Source of the DNA: Prostheceraeus crozeri
Lineage: Eukaryota > Platyhelminthes > Polycladida > Euryleptidae
NCBI GenBank assembly: GCA_907163375.1
Contig: CAJQUW010001446.1
Location: 310,001 to 374,000, forward strand
DNA length: 64,000 nt
Direction of reading: 5' to 3'
In this document: one piece after another, positions 23,513 to 34,147 of the stretch
How the letters are laid out: every line of letters starts with the position of its first letter
Position numbering within the stretch: the stretch's first letter is position 1
Program-made: the position numbers and the translations under genes
The notes under the pieces: model-generated
Seen by the model: only the letters and a program-made list of their open reading frames with translations
What the model was told of the DNA's origin: nothing
Databases searched by the model: none

Positions 23513-24454
23513 ATGTGTTCGTTTATTCATAGTCTCTTCGAATACATCTACATCAACTTCGCCGACCTAAGCTCTCTCTGCTATTTTCTCATTTTTCTTT
23601 TGTCTTTGGTTATTCACCGCCTTTATTATCAGTCACTGATGACTAATTCCTGCAACAGTTCACGACTGATGTACACTCGCCATGACCTCCTTCGTTTGCG
23701 ACCTCCATCTACCCCAAGGTTAGATAGACAGACAAGGAGAGCTTTATGGTTTTACCGGCTGCTGAATCCGCCTTCCCATGTTCATCCGGCTTCATCGTCT
23801 CTCTGTGTTTCCTCTCCGCCGTGCCACTCTTTCATCGATCCGCCTGCTACATTGCTCTGTCATGACCAGCCTCACCTCCCGCGCTTATCTCCTATATGTG
23901 TTTCGTCTCAATGCCAACCTGCGCTCTCTACTGCCTTGCCTGCACGACCACATCTCGCCATCACTCGAGGAAACTGTATCTCCCAAATCTCTCCATCGGA
24001 AGACTCCATTCGGCCACCTGTTTCCACGACAGTGCATGTATCGCCTCTACCATTGTTTTCTCAGTACCCTATACCAGTGCGCATTACCCGTCGCCACCAT
24101 GGTGATGGGATTTCCCACTACCACAGATTGAATTCCGCTTGCTCTCGCCCACCCAATTTTGCTAATAATAGCAATTATGTTTATCCTGTTGAGATTCCGT
24201 CAGTCCCATGTGTACACAGGTGTGCCGCTACTCTAACGCCAACTCGAACTCGCTTTCTTCGACCACTGAGTAATCTAAACCAGCTACCTATGCCACAATG
24301 TCATAATTTCTCACCAAATATTCTTTATTGCAATGCGAGATCTTTGAGGTATAAAACCAATGAATTATCTGCTTGTGCAATCTCCAATGCTACCGACATA
24401 ATTGGTGTAGCAGAATCCTGGTTCGACAACTCCATTGACAACATAACAACATAA
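23513..24454 (+). pseudogene. LINE ORF, N-terminal region and endonuclease start
   Basis: The open frame has a hydrophobic start of uncertain meaning, then RHDLLRLRPP and ALWFYRLLNPP, a Pro/His/Ser-rich linker, and the opening of an APE-type endonuclease (NILYCNARSLRYKTNEL, IIGVAESWF). The endonuclease would nick target DNA for target-primed reverse transcription. The frame stops at 24454 soon after SWFDNSI, so this copy carries a frameshift in the endonuclease. Confidence 0.75.
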
Positions 24455-24465
24455 GTTACAAAGAA

Positions 24466-25727
24466 TTGAGTGAATTCAAGACCAATACCATATATATCTT
24501 AACAATCATGATCCAATATCCATCGAAAGATTTAGTACTTTCGATCGTCTATCATCCACCAAATGCTGACGACAGATCGACTCTAGATTATTTCAATAAT
24601 ACACTGACTGATTCACTCCAATCCGTTCCGAACGCATACGCACGTACGTTGCGATTATTGGTGACTTTAATAGAATGAAATACGAAGAGCTTCAGGAAAC
24701 GCATGGTTTGTCACAAATTATAAACTTCCCTACTAGAGGAAAGGCTTGTATTGACCTCATGTTTTGCAACATAACTCCGATACCATGGATTGTCTCTAAA
24801 CTGAGCCCCCTGGGACTTGGTGATCACGCTTGTTTTTGTGCGACTGCAATACACGACCGAAAACTCTATCGGCCACCCGAACCTCGGAAGAAAATCAACA
24901 AAAGCTTAGCACTTAATTTACTCGCATCGTGTGACTGGAACAACGTACTAAATGAGACGAATGTTGAGATGCAGGTTGCCATGATGAATCAAACACTATC
25001 AAGTATTCTCGAACAATCAAATGTGATCATGAAATCGAAGCCAAAGCGTCATCCGCCATGGATTGATGAAACCATCCTGAAATGGAGGCGCTCGAAAACA
25101 AGGTTTTATCGCCAAGGAAAGTTCGAAAAAGTCAAATTCTTCAACTCACTTATTGAAGCACTGATAACTGAGAGGAAGTCTATTTTTGTGAACTCTAAAC
25201 TCAACATGGATTTGAATCCAAGGCAATGGTGGAGTCACGTCAATATTCTTCTAAATCGGAAGCCGAAGAGTGATCCAAAAGTGTCGCCATCAAAACAAAC
25301 ACATCTTGACGGCAAGTGGGTTAATGATATTGAAGCAGCAGAGAAGCTGTGCGCGTACTTTGCTTCAATAACAAATGAAACAACTATTAACGAACCCAGC
25401 ATTGACATTCCACTTGGTAACAGTGTCAAACCTCCCACTACATACGAGGTCCTCAGGAATCTGTCAAATACCAATGAGCACAAAAGTTCAGGAATATCAA
25501 ACATCCCAGCATGGTTACTCAAGAACGGGAGTGGCTTCATAATTCAACCTCTGATGAGTATAATTGACAACATATTTTCCAAGCGCCACTTTCCTGACAT
25601 ATGGAAGTGTGCCAAAGTGCGTCCAATTCCAAAGAAAAAGTCTCCGTCAACATGTGCGGATTTTCGCCCTATATCCCTTCTCGAGATTCTATCAAAAATC
25701 GTCGAAAAAACTATCTGTGACAGGTAC
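24466..25727 (+). pseudogene. LINE endonuclease remainder and reverse transcriptase start
   Basis: The endonuclease continues with YHPPN (24550s). IIGDFN is encoded across a second frame change near 24650, then FPTRGKACIDLMF. The linker includes PWIDETI and the reverse transcriptase start KSSGISNIPAWLLK, KVRPIPKKKSPSTCADFRPISLL and SKIVEKTICDRY. The reading is cut exactly by the Polinton at 25728 and resumes at 47161 with QHSLSLPNQHAYVENGGTT. Confidence 0.8.
25722..25727 (+). repeat. Target-site duplication of Polinton 1, left copy
   Basis: AGGTAC, matched by 47155-47160. Six base pairs is the length known for Polintons. Confidence 0.95.
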
Positions 25728-26026
25728 AGTAGTGAAACTGTGCCCTACTTGCGACGGATAGGTACATGGATGGGTACATGTAAAATTTAGTGTTATCAAT
25801 AGGTACATGGATAGGAACATGTATAATTCAGTGTTATGAATAGGAGCTTGTATGAGATCTGTTTTACTGGATAGGTACATGTGTTTGGTACAATCAGTTG
25901 AGTACACTGTGTTTCGGAACGTCTATGATCGAACTTGTGTGGTTTGGTTCTGAGCACTTGGGTACGTACCGATAGACGTCCGTTGTTTGATTTTGAATGG
26001 GTTTGCTCAATTGCGACTATTGTGAC
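25728..26026 (+). repeat. Left terminal inverted repeat of Polinton 1
   Basis: 299 bp, matched in reverse by 46856-47154 with about three differences. Inside, ATAGGTACATG-type words recur about every 40 bp. Confidence 0.95.
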
Positions 26027-26086
26027 TATTGAAACCATTGTAATCAAGATGACACATTGATTTTCCTTTTACGTAGACAAACTAAG

Positions 26087-26095
26087 CTATAAATA
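26087..26095 (+). promoter_or_regulatory. TATA box before the UBA-RING gene
   Basis: CTATAAATA lies 21 bp before the first ATG and just inside the left inverted repeat. Confidence 0.5.
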
Positions 26096-26107
26096 TGAGA
26101 TAGTTGT

Positions 26108-26620
26108 TTGATGACATACATAATGATGACTAGTATCCAAACGTCGTGGGTTGTCGCAAGAGACCTTGGATATTCGTTCAAAGCTATAGAAACTGTAACA
26201 AATCTGAGTGAAAATATCAACGCTGGTGATTTAGTTGATCGACTAATGGATCTAGATGAGCATGCTATGAATCACAATTTGGATCGTAGGTGGATAGAGG
26301 ATTTCTCCATGCTACACTGCAATGATAGTGAAATTAGGAGGATCAAATTGGAACGATATGGAAAGAAGGAGACATCTGACAGTGTTTTAATAAAAAGTTC
26401 TCCCAATAAAAGTGACTTCAGAAGGAAATTAGAAGAAGAGACATTTAAATTATTATGTGAACGGAACTGCGTTAAATGTTTTAAACAGGAACGATCCCTT
26501 CTCTTTTTGCCATGTTCTCATAGCATTATGTGTTCTACATGTTATGTACCCTTTGAAACTTCATCTTGTCCCCTTTGTGATGAAGAAATATCTTCAACAG
26601 TCACTGTATATCGTGCATGA
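26108..26620 (+). CDS. UBA-RING protein, IAP-like E3 ligase, of Polinton 1
   Basis: 170 residues. The N-terminal part (VARDLGYSFKAIE..., then GDLVDRLMDLDE) resembles a ubiquitin-associated domain. The C-terminal part is a RING finger of inhibitor-of-apoptosis type (CVKCFKQERSLLFLPCSHSIMC, then CPLCDEEI and a VTVYRA ending like the last strand of IAP RINGs). No BIR repeat is present. In IAPs the RING transfers ubiquitin and dimerises through that tail. In a virus-like element it could block host cell death or steer ubiquitin signalling, which is inference. It opens the plus-strand gene row directly after the left terminal repeat. Confidence 0.8.
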   Translation: MMTYIMMTSIQTSWVVARDLGYSFKAIETVTNLSENINAGDLVDRLMDLDEHAMNHNLDRRWIEDFSMLHCNDSEIRRIKLERYGKKETSDSVLIKSSPNKSDFRRKLEEETFKLLCERNCVKCFKQERSLLFLPCSHSIMCSTCYVPFETSSCPLCDEEISSTVTVYRA

Positions 26621-26675
26621 TGAGTCATCATGCAGGTCTGTGATTGGTCACTATTGTGTCTTTGTTTTACTTTTC

Positions 26676-26684
26676 TATATAAGG
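26676..26684 (+). promoter_or_regulatory. TATATAAGG promoter element
   Basis: TATATAAGG lies about 50 bp before the next ATG. The same word precedes other genes of this element. Confidence 0.6.
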
Positions 26685-26730
26685 AGGACATTGTACCGTT
26701 CTATTTCAAGCACAATTTAAGGCTAATACA

Positions 26731-27354
26731 ATGTCAATCAGCATGTCGTTCACTACCAACATTCCCATTTCAATAATTTACCGAAGTCAACTCTTCACCG
26801 GCAATATATTTTATTCTGCCGTAAATATAACTGGCTATAAAGCGGATTTGGTGGATCTGATGGAGGAAATAGTGAAGTATTTCCGCTGCGGAGAGGACGT
26901 TGTGGTGCAGAGAATGTTAATGAGAGTCGTGAACAACGCTCTTACACGAGTTGCAAGATTTTGGCTCAATGAAGTATTTCGCCCACTAGCTCAAACGGAG
27001 ATTGTACCGGAATACTCTCGCTGTTGGTGCAGCAGTATCCAACGGAAACTCAACACATGTCTCCATGACATTATCACCTCCAGCTACTATGACGAGAAGG
27101 GTGACAAATGTAAATTGGACTTATTCAGTGGACCGCCATCAGTAAGCATCAATGTGGCTGCTCAAGGACATTCTGAGGTAATCAGTTTGCGGGCATACTA
27201 TGCCAATATTTTAAAGACTTTCCATTCAAAGCCCTGCTGTATGTGCTGCCCAATTTCAAAACATCTAATGAAAGACATTGAGCAGCTCATAACTGCTACA
27301 AATCAGACTCTAGCCGATGTGAGTGTATATCAGTTTCCCTCTACAACTTGTTAA
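26731..27354 (+). CDS. Unknown 207-residue protein of Polinton 1
   Basis: No family recognised. It has an amphipathic middle (VDLMEEIVKYF, VVNNALTRVARFWLNEVF) and scattered cysteines with a CCMCC cluster near residue 170, which may bind metal. It has its own TATATAAGG promoter and lies between the RING gene and a small virion-like protein on the same strand. Confidence 0.6.
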   Translation: MSISMSFTTNIPISIIYRSQLFTGNIFYSAVNITGYKADLVDLMEEIVKYFRCGEDVVVQRMLMRVVNNALTRVARFWLNEVFRPLAQTEIVPEYSRCWCSSIQRKLNTCLHDIITSSYYDEKGDKCKLDLFSGPPSVSINVAAQGHSEVISLRAYYANILKTFHSKPCCMCCPISKHLMKDIEQLITATNQTLADVSVYQFPSTTC

Positions 27355-27482
27355 GTGTTTTATGTAATTTTATAAGTACCAGCAACAAACTCTGTGTGAA
27401 TGCTTGTAAACTTTTGTATATAATGTTGTAAGTACTAAGCAAAAATTGTAATTGTATTATCTATTTCCATATTAGAATAAAA

Positions 27483-27875
27483 ATGTCTGTAAAACGGAAG
27501 GCATCTTCTCGTCAATCGAAACGGTCCTTCAAACCTTCAAGTCAGTTTAAAAAGGCGTTGCGAAAGTTAAACAGGATACATGATAATAATAAGAAGTGTA
27601 AATTGATTCAAAATTCAAGTGATAATTTCATTCGTGATTTAGCTTTTGCAATACACAAATGTCTACCTATTTACAAGCCTCTATTGAATGCTGGCTCTTT
27701 GAATAGCATAAAAAAGTTTTCAAATCCAAGGAGTAGTGATAAGAAAAGGCGAAACTTAATTCAGCGCGGTGGTGGTGGGTTTCTAAGTATGTTAAATGAT
27801 ATTGGAAACAGTATTAATGGTCTAATCAATAGTCCGCTTGGAAGGATTGCAGCAACTGCTGCAATGTTAATATAA
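27483..27875 (+). CDS. Small basic protein with Gly-rich hydrophobic tail, probable virion component
   Basis: 130 residues. The first half is very basic (VKRKASSRQSKRSFK). The tail reads NLIQRGGGGFLSML followed by a hydrophobic helix. Proteins with a basic head and a QRGG(G)FL tail recur in Polintons and adinto-like viruses and are taken to be minor virion or membrane-active parts. The assignment is from memory of that pattern. The start codon follows AATAAAA directly. Confidence 0.55.
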   Translation: MSVKRKASSRQSKRSFKPSSQFKKALRKLNRIHDNNKKCKLIQNSSDNFIRDLAFAIHKCLPIYKPLLNAGSLNSIKKFSNPRSSDKKRRNLIQRGGGGFLSMLNDIGNSINGLINSPLGRIAATAAMLI

Positions 27876-27933
27876 GGTTAACGAATCATAAAGTGACACG
27901 TCATCACTTTGATTGATGAGTCATATATAGGTG

Positions 27934-27942
27934 TATATAAGG
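27934..27942 (+). promoter_or_regulatory. TATATAAGG promoter element
   Basis: TATATAAGG lies about 90 bp before the ATG at 28027, with a CATATATAGG word just upstream. Confidence 0.55.
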
Positions 27943-28026
27943 AAGACGCTTTAATGATATTTTATCACTTTCAAGTGACAATTCATTTGCGCTGGTTGAA
28001 AGCTCCGAATTAGTACTTGTTGAAAC

Positions 28027-28692
28027 ATGACTCAGAAAATGTATACAATCAGAGAGGAAGGTGACGCTTTTGAGCAAGATCTCTTGAAGCTTCGTCCGAC
28101 ACGAAAGGTGCAAGGGATTGGAAATACATTCTACTTTCAAACCTTGAATTATGGTGATGATGGCTTTTATCTTCAAGTTCCATTCTTCCACAGTAATGGT
28201 ATGTCTACATCAGGGTATAGCAATATGAGACAAATGCGAGTGACTTTTCCAAAATGGCAACAGGTGATTCTTAAAACTATTGACTCTTTCGCGAAAGAAT
28301 GTGTTGAGCTGCCTGAAAGTGCTCCCACTCATTGGAGAAAGGCATTAGAGGAAGGAGTTGGTTACAAGGAATTGCCGGAATTCGATACACTGTTTTTAAA
28401 ACTATCGGATCATTTTCAAGCATTCGATCTCTTTACAAACGCGATGGAATGTGAGGATCTCAAACGGGGTCGCTATATGGGCTTAGTGCACGTTACCGGA
28501 CTTTATATTGGCTCACATGGTTCGACTGGTAAAGTCGCATCTTTACAAATGAAGGTTCTTCAACTAGTCTATGAACCACTACCAATTGATAAATGTTTAA
28601 TTAACATTGATAAGACTGCTTCAAGTGATGGGAAGGAAGAGAGCAAAAAGCGAGGGCGGAAATCTACTGTAAAGATGGGAATCCTAAATTGA
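28027..28692 (+). CDS. Unknown 221-residue protein of Polinton 1
   Basis: No family recognised with confidence. It is a compact, mixed alpha/beta-looking protein with FYFQTLNYGDDGFYLQVPFF near the start and a Lys/Arg-rich tail (EESKKRGRKSTVK) that could be a nuclear signal or bind DNA. An AATAAA site lies at about 28803, after the stop. Its place just before the packaging ATPase suggests a replication, packaging or virion role. Confidence 0.55.
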   Translation: MTQKMYTIREEGDAFEQDLLKLRPTRKVQGIGNTFYFQTLNYGDDGFYLQVPFFHSNGMSTSGYSNMRQMRVTFPKWQQVILKTIDSFAKECVELPESAPTHWRKALEEGVGYKELPEFDTLFLKLSDHFQAFDLFTNAMECEDLKRGRYMGLVHVTGLYIGSHGSTGKVASLQMKVLQLVYEPLPIDKCLINIDKTASSDGKEESKKRGRKSTVKMGILN

Positions 28693-28891
28693 AGTTGAAG
28701 CGCCAAGATGCTGACTTGAAAACTTTTTATAATCCTAATTGTGATGAGGAAACAAAAATGTTTTAATTTGTAAATGTAACTTGAGAGTTTCTATTCTGAA
28801 TGTAAATAAACGTGATATGGAACATGTGTCTGTTTTGTTGTTCTAAGCAAAATTAGCGGGATGATGAGTTTAATGTTAATGGAATTATAAG

Positions 28892-29527
28892 ATGACAGAT
28901 TTTCGTCTATTCACTGATCGCACAATGTGTGTCGCTGGACCAAGTCAGTCCGGTAAAACTACATTTGTAACTGAATTGCTACAATATAGAAATGAAATGT
29001 TTAACAAGGAAATTAAGAGAGTCAAATGGTATTATGGAATATTTCAACCACAACTACATTCTGCACTTCGCCAGAAAGGTTATGAGGTGAAGCAAGGGTT
29101 GCCATCAACTGAGGATATCAAAGCAGGTGACTTACTAGTATTAGATGATCTATTACGAGAAAGCAAATCTTCAAAGGATGTAACTGAAATGTTCATTCAA
29201 ACTGCACATCATAGGGAAGCTTTTATTATCTACATCACCCAAAACATCTTCGATGGAGGGAAAGAGCAAAGAACCAGAAGTTTGAATACACATTATTTGG
29301 CAATATTTAAAAATCCAAGAGATAGCAGTCAGATACATCATCTCAGTAGACAGATATTACCTCAACAACCTAAAGTACTTTCAAAAATATATGAAGATGT
29401 AACAAGGAAACCACATGGTTATCTATTTATTGATCTAACCCAGGAATGTCCGGAACGACTTCGATTTCGAACTAATATCATACCTAATTCCGCTGAACCA
29501 ATGACAGTTTTCTCGGTTCACAGTTAG
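28892..29527 (+). CDS. Genome-packaging ATPase (FtsK/HerA type) of Polinton 1
   Basis: 211 residues. Walker A is GPSQSGKTT near residues 16-24. Walker B is LLVLDDLL near 88-95, followed by an IIYITQNIF strand carrying a polar sensor-like residue. The size and motif layout match the A32-like ATPases of Polintons, virophages and related double-jelly-roll viruses, which pump DNA into the capsid. The frame looks intact. Confidence 0.92.
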   Translation: MTDFRLFTDRTMCVAGPSQSGKTTFVTELLQYRNEMFNKEIKRVKWYYGIFQPQLHSALRQKGYEVKQGLPSTEDIKAGDLLVLDDLLRESKSSKDVTEMFIQTAHHREAFIIYITQNIFDGGKEQRTRSLNTHYLAIFKNPRDSSQIHHLSRQILPQQPKVLSKIYEDVTRKPHGYLFIDLTQECPERLRFRTNIIPNSAEPMTVFSVHS

Positions 29528-29566
29528 TTTTAAGCAATGTACTTTGTTGCCTTATTATTTTCAAAC

Positions 29567-30217
29567 ATGTCGTATTCAAAGATGGTAGTCATTTCTCAAG
29601 AGGAGTATGTACAATTGACTACATTACAAAGTGCACAGGAAGTCAAAAATATAGATCAACCTATTACGAATCAACTTAAGGAACTAACACAAAAGGATAT
29701 GGAAATTCAGAAGATTAAGGATCCCTATCGACGAATGCACGTAGCAGCTGAAAACATTGATGAAAGGCGACAGATTCGTGACAAGTTGCGACGATTTATA
29801 ACCTTGTCAACACCTCCACCATATCGTGTGCGCGCTGAGCGATTATTTGACTTCATTGATCCACATGTGAAGTTCAATGAGAGAGGGGAGATAATAGATG
29901 AAACAACTGGTGATGTTATTAGAAATAGTCATATAGATGACCTTCTACAATATGCTGTCAGAGATGTAAGGCGAAAACTAGGTGCACCACAAGGGTGGAC
30001 ATATTTTCAGAAAATTTTATCTGATCAAAATGTACCTCACAATATTATTGGAGGACCGACTGTGAATGAATTGGATAAGGGTCACTTACAAGATGGATCA
30101 AAGAGTAAAACACCCACGATGGCGGTCAAGCGAGAGCTTCATGATCCCGATGATCTCCAACCAAAAAGAGCTACTAGGCGCTCAATGCGTGTTGCGAAGG
30201 AGTATAGTAAATATTAA
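29567..30217 (+). CDS. Conserved Polinton protein of unknown function
   Basis: About 216 residues from the second Met (MSYSKMVVISQEEY), chosen because the upstream codons are hydrophobic and odd. The N-terminal half is a predicted coiled coil. The middle carries LLQYAVRDVRRKLGAPQGWTYF and a conserved-looking QNVPHNIIGG. The tail is basic. Proteins of this make-up lie beside the ATPase or integrase in other Polintons, but their role is not settled. Confidence 0.55.
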   Translation: MSYSKMVVISQEEYVQLTTLQSAQEVKNIDQPITNQLKELTQKDMEIQKIKDPYRRMHVAAENIDERRQIRDKLRRFITLSTPPPYRVRAERLFDFIDPHVKFNERGEIIDETTGDVIRNSHIDDLLQYAVRDVRRKLGAPQGWTYFQKILSDQNVPHNIIGGPTVNELDKGHLQDGSKSKTPTMAVKRELHDPDDLQPKRATRRSMRVAKEYSKY

Positions 30218-30381
30218 GCAAATATGAATTTAGCCTTGCCTCTCTCATATCATGTCGTTACAAAAATTTTGCTGTTGTTTTTAATCTGCGCTCGAAGGTA
30301 AAGCAGAAGAGGGCATAGAGGTTGATATCAATTGTGTTAGCAGTTGCTGTGCAAGTAATACGCGTGCAAATCAGAACAAAG

Positions 30382-31471
30382 ACGATGAGTACAGCAGTGA
30401 AACTCAGAAAGATTTATTACGACTTAAATCATCCCGCAAGTTTCAGTCGTCCGGAGGTTTTAGCTCGTGCAGCAGGTGTGGGAATAGAGAAAGTCAAGAA
30501 GTGGTTAAGGAGTCAACCGACTTACACTCTTCACAAAAATGCGAGAAAGCGATTTCCAACGAGAAAATATGTTGTTAACAATATAGATAGTCAATGGCAA
30601 GCGGACTTGGCTGACATCAACAGATATCACAGTACAATGATGGCTATAAATACATCTTAACCGTAATAGATATTTTATCTCGCTATGCTTGGGCACGTGC
30701 GCTGAAATCTAAACGAGGACCAGAAGTTGAAGCGGCTTTTCAGAGCATTTTCGATGAGGGGCGTGTTCCGCAAAGAATGCAGACCGATCAAGGGAAAGAA
30801 TTCGAAAACTCTCATGTTCGAAGTCTCCTTAAAAGTCATAATGTGGAATTGTTTAGTGTCAAAAGTGCTTATAAAGCTGCCATGGTTGAGAGGTTCAATC
30901 GCACACTGAAGACAAAAATATGGCGCTATTTCACTGCAAAAAATACACATGTTGGGTAGGTGAGCTGCAGAAATTTGTTAAGAATTACAATGAAAGCTAC
31001 CATCGAATCATTAAGATGAAACCAGTTGATGTTATCCCAGATAATGCGATGGATGTATGGCTTCGATTGTATGATAAGAAAGCGAAAAACATTTCCAATG
31101 AAAAGAAAATTAATGTTGGTGATAGAGTTCGGATTTCAAAGGTTAAGTCTACATTTGAGAAGGGGTATCTACCTAATTGGACTGAAGAAGAGTTTTTTGT
31201 GGATGAAGTAAATACAAAATTTAGACCCACCATGTATAAATTAATAGATTACCATGGCAGTCCAATTGAAGGAAAATTTTACTCTTATGAATTGCAAGTA
31301 GTAGACAGAAGTGAAGAGGTGTATATGATTGACAAAATAATTAGGAGGAAAGGTCATGGCAATCAAAGGAAATATCTAGTTAAATGGAAAGGATATCCTG
31401 ATTCATTCAATAGCTGGATAACGCACCAGGATCTACAAAATATGGAGGTGGGAGACACTCGTAACTTTTAA
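30382..31471 (+). pseudogene. Polinton integrase (rve fold) with C-terminal chromodomain
   Basis: The reading is interrupted. It shows an N-terminal helix-turn-helix-like region (PEVLARAAGVGIEKVKKWL), then the retroviral-type integrase core around VNNIDSQWQADLADI, the MQTDQGKEFEN block and the RFNRTLKTKIW block. Next is an SH3-like DNA-binding part (VGDRVRISK) and a chromodomain (YMIDKIIRRKG, KYLVKWKGYP, SWITHQDL) at about 31320-31445. Integrases of this class insert the element with 6-bp duplications, matching the AGGTAC seen here. The chromodomain may steer insertion to particular chromatin. Confidence 0.9.
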
Positions 31472-31484
31472 GCTAATATAGCAT

Positions 31485-34104
31485 GTGACTTCTTCCATAT
31501 ATGAGTTTAACATGTCTACTAGCTTCAACATCATTCTTCCAAGCAATAGCAAACCCAAGATATTCCCAAGTAACAAACCATCTCTCTACTCTGTTGAATT
31601 CGCTAATCCAATTACTCTGCATGGACTCCATGAAGGTGCTTTAACTGAAATTACTTATTACAACGATATCAGTTTGCTAAAGAACAACTATTTTGAATTA
31701 CATAAAGAAGTGCGAGAGAAGGATGATTGCTTTCGCATATTTCAAAATAGTCTACATGGTACATGGGCTTTTCATCATCTAACTTTACATCCTTTTTCAA
31801 CATCTTTACCATCTGTCCAAAACATGATCAAAATTCAAAAGGCATTTGCAACGTCAACTTTTGATTCTAAGGTTCCCACCATAGACATCGGATAACATTA
31901 TTAGGACTAGACCGGACAGCGCCTATTTAATACACTATCAGCTGATGGCCACAAGCGAATGTCGCTACCGAGTGGCTTTAATTCTGAAAAATTGCCTTAC
32001 TATGCTATTTGTGTAAACAAACAGTAGCGCAATTTTTAAATTAGCAAAATTTTTATTAAATTTCCTCTGGCTGTAGAATGCTTTCTTTTGAAAATCCAAG
32101 ATAATGTGCCTTGAAATGACTCCAATCTTGAAAAGATGGATCGAAAATGAATTTACTCTTAGCGTGAATGAAATTGTTCGAGTAGATTTCGCATAATCTT
32201 CAGAGTACAGTTTCCAGCAAAAATTTTTTATAGATGTTCTTAAGCCTATAGAAATAAGCAGAAAGACATTAACATGGCAGTAAGATAAATGAAACCTTTT
32301 CAGAAATAGGCTTCTTAATCGGTTTGCTATTACTCCTGACTCAGGTCACCCCCTAAAAAATCTATCACTGATACAGATTATTCCACAGAACTGAGATATG
32401 GCGTCTCATTAATCATTTTGTGAACTTCGAGCGTCCCGGCTAAAGATAAGCAGCACCCGGAATAACTGGGATTTGTCGTGGCCACTTCGGGCAAAAAGCA
32501 CTATTTTACATCATTTCTTGTGAGCGCAAAGGGCGAGTTTTCCCGAGTACAATGAAAACAGATTTATTACAACAGTGTGTACGTAAAATTTGTATTATCA
32601 TGAGATTAAAGATAGGCTGTTCATTTGCAATTACCTGTGAAATGAAATGTCTTCTGCTGTTGCCAACGCGGAGTTATTAAGTCTTCAATTATGGACGATG
32701 CAATATCTCCTCATCTCTACTCTCTCTCAGCTGATAATAAACACGTGGTTATCAAAATTTTAAATTCTCTCGTTGTCATAATTGCTTTATACAAACAATA
32801 TTTCCATGTCGCTACCGAACGGCTTTAAAGGCCACGGGAAATCAGCTGTGTCCGGTCTAGTCCTAATAATGTTATCCGATGTCTATGGTTCCCACAATGA
32901 GCTTGCAAGATACAGAAAAGGAAATCGGTAGAATGTTTGAACGAATAAATGATCTCTTCAAGCTGACTTTGAATAAATTCTACAAACCAGTCATAAAGGG
33001 GTCAACAAAATTGATGAAGGAAGGGAAGCATGTTCTTCTTGTATTAGGTAAGGATTTGAGTCATACTTATGGGTATTCCAGAACAACTTTCTCATCAAGG
33101 TATTGGTACAATGGACGTGGGTGGAATTCGGAGAGGAAAGTCACTGATTTTCAATGTAGAATTGTGCCATTGTATGCATTACAAAAAAAAGCATCCGAGT
33201 AAAAAATAAATTTGAGGTCATTAGAAGTGTTGAAGACTTTGCAAGAAAGTTTCAAGGATCAGCGCCAGAAACGTTAATGACTTGTGAATATAAGAAAGAG
33301 AAAGTAACTTTATTTACTGTTGAAACGGAGGCAGAGTTTATTGTTTTTACTAAAAAGACGCCATTGGAAAAGTCTGAGTCCGCTGTTATTGAATTCGGAT
33401 CTGAAATGATTGGGATGTTTAAGGGCCTAGAAAGCGCACCTTGGTTGACAGAATTAAATTATACATTCAAGGTTCAATTATCCTCTTCTAAACTCAAAGC
33501 ATCAACAAATGCTTCATGGGATATCCACGTATACAGCGAAGACATATTCGGTGATGAATTGTCTACTTCCAGTGAACTTGTAAAAAGAGTTAATTTGAAC
33601 ATTGAAAGCTTGAAAACGCCATCTGAATTGCGTACAAAGTTAAATGAGTTTGGTGTAGATTACCTTGATGCAGATGAATATCACTTTTCTTATGACCCAC
33701 ATAAGAAACGCATGATTGTAAAGGTAGGGAAGAACTCTCTTATCAAACTGGATAGCGTGTTAGCGACCACATTGGGATTCTCAAAATCAACTATTTATGA
33801 AGGCACATCAGTAGGCGATACAGCCCCATCACTAGAGCGTGATATAAGTAACTTATACGTCTATTGTAGCATTATTGAATATACAAGGGTTGGCCACATT
33901 GAAGCCCCACTTTTGCGCACATTTCCCCTCTCATCCGTGAGGAAGCAACTAATCAATCGAGAATTTATTAACACGATGTATGTACCAATGAGCAGAAATG
34001 TCATCAATAGAATTGACATATCAATTCATGATGACGCAGGAGAAGTAGTACCGTTCTGTGGTGGTGTTACTGTTTTGACCCTACATATTAGGTCACGAGA
34101 ATAA
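31485..34104 (+). pseudogene. Polinton penton (minor capsid) gene split by a MITE
   Basis: The N-terminal part (STSFNIILPSNSKPKIFPSN, then PITLHGLHEGALTEITYYND) and the C-terminal part (LYVYCSIIE, PLLRTFPL, TMYVPMSRNVINRIDISIHD, then PFCGGVTVLTLHI) match the two ends of the single-jelly-roll penton protein of Polintons. Penton proteins sit at the five-fold corners of the capsid. A hAT-type MITE lies between the halves at 31880-32887. The reading outside the MITE is also interrupted. A related protein is encoded by element 2 at 59687-60475. Confidence 0.85.
31880..32887. mobile_element. hAT-type MITE inside the Polinton penton gene
   Basis: 1008 bp with 39-bp perfect inverted ends (CATAGACATCGGATAACATT...) and an exact 8-bp target duplication GTTCCCAC (31872-31879 and 32888-32895). 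A GTCGCTACCGA word recurs as a direct sub-terminal repeat near each end. No transposase. It inserted after the Polinton arrived. Confidence 0.9.
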
Positions 34105-34147
34105 GGCTTTACGCTATTATGCCTTCCATAGTTATTCAATAGTCATA

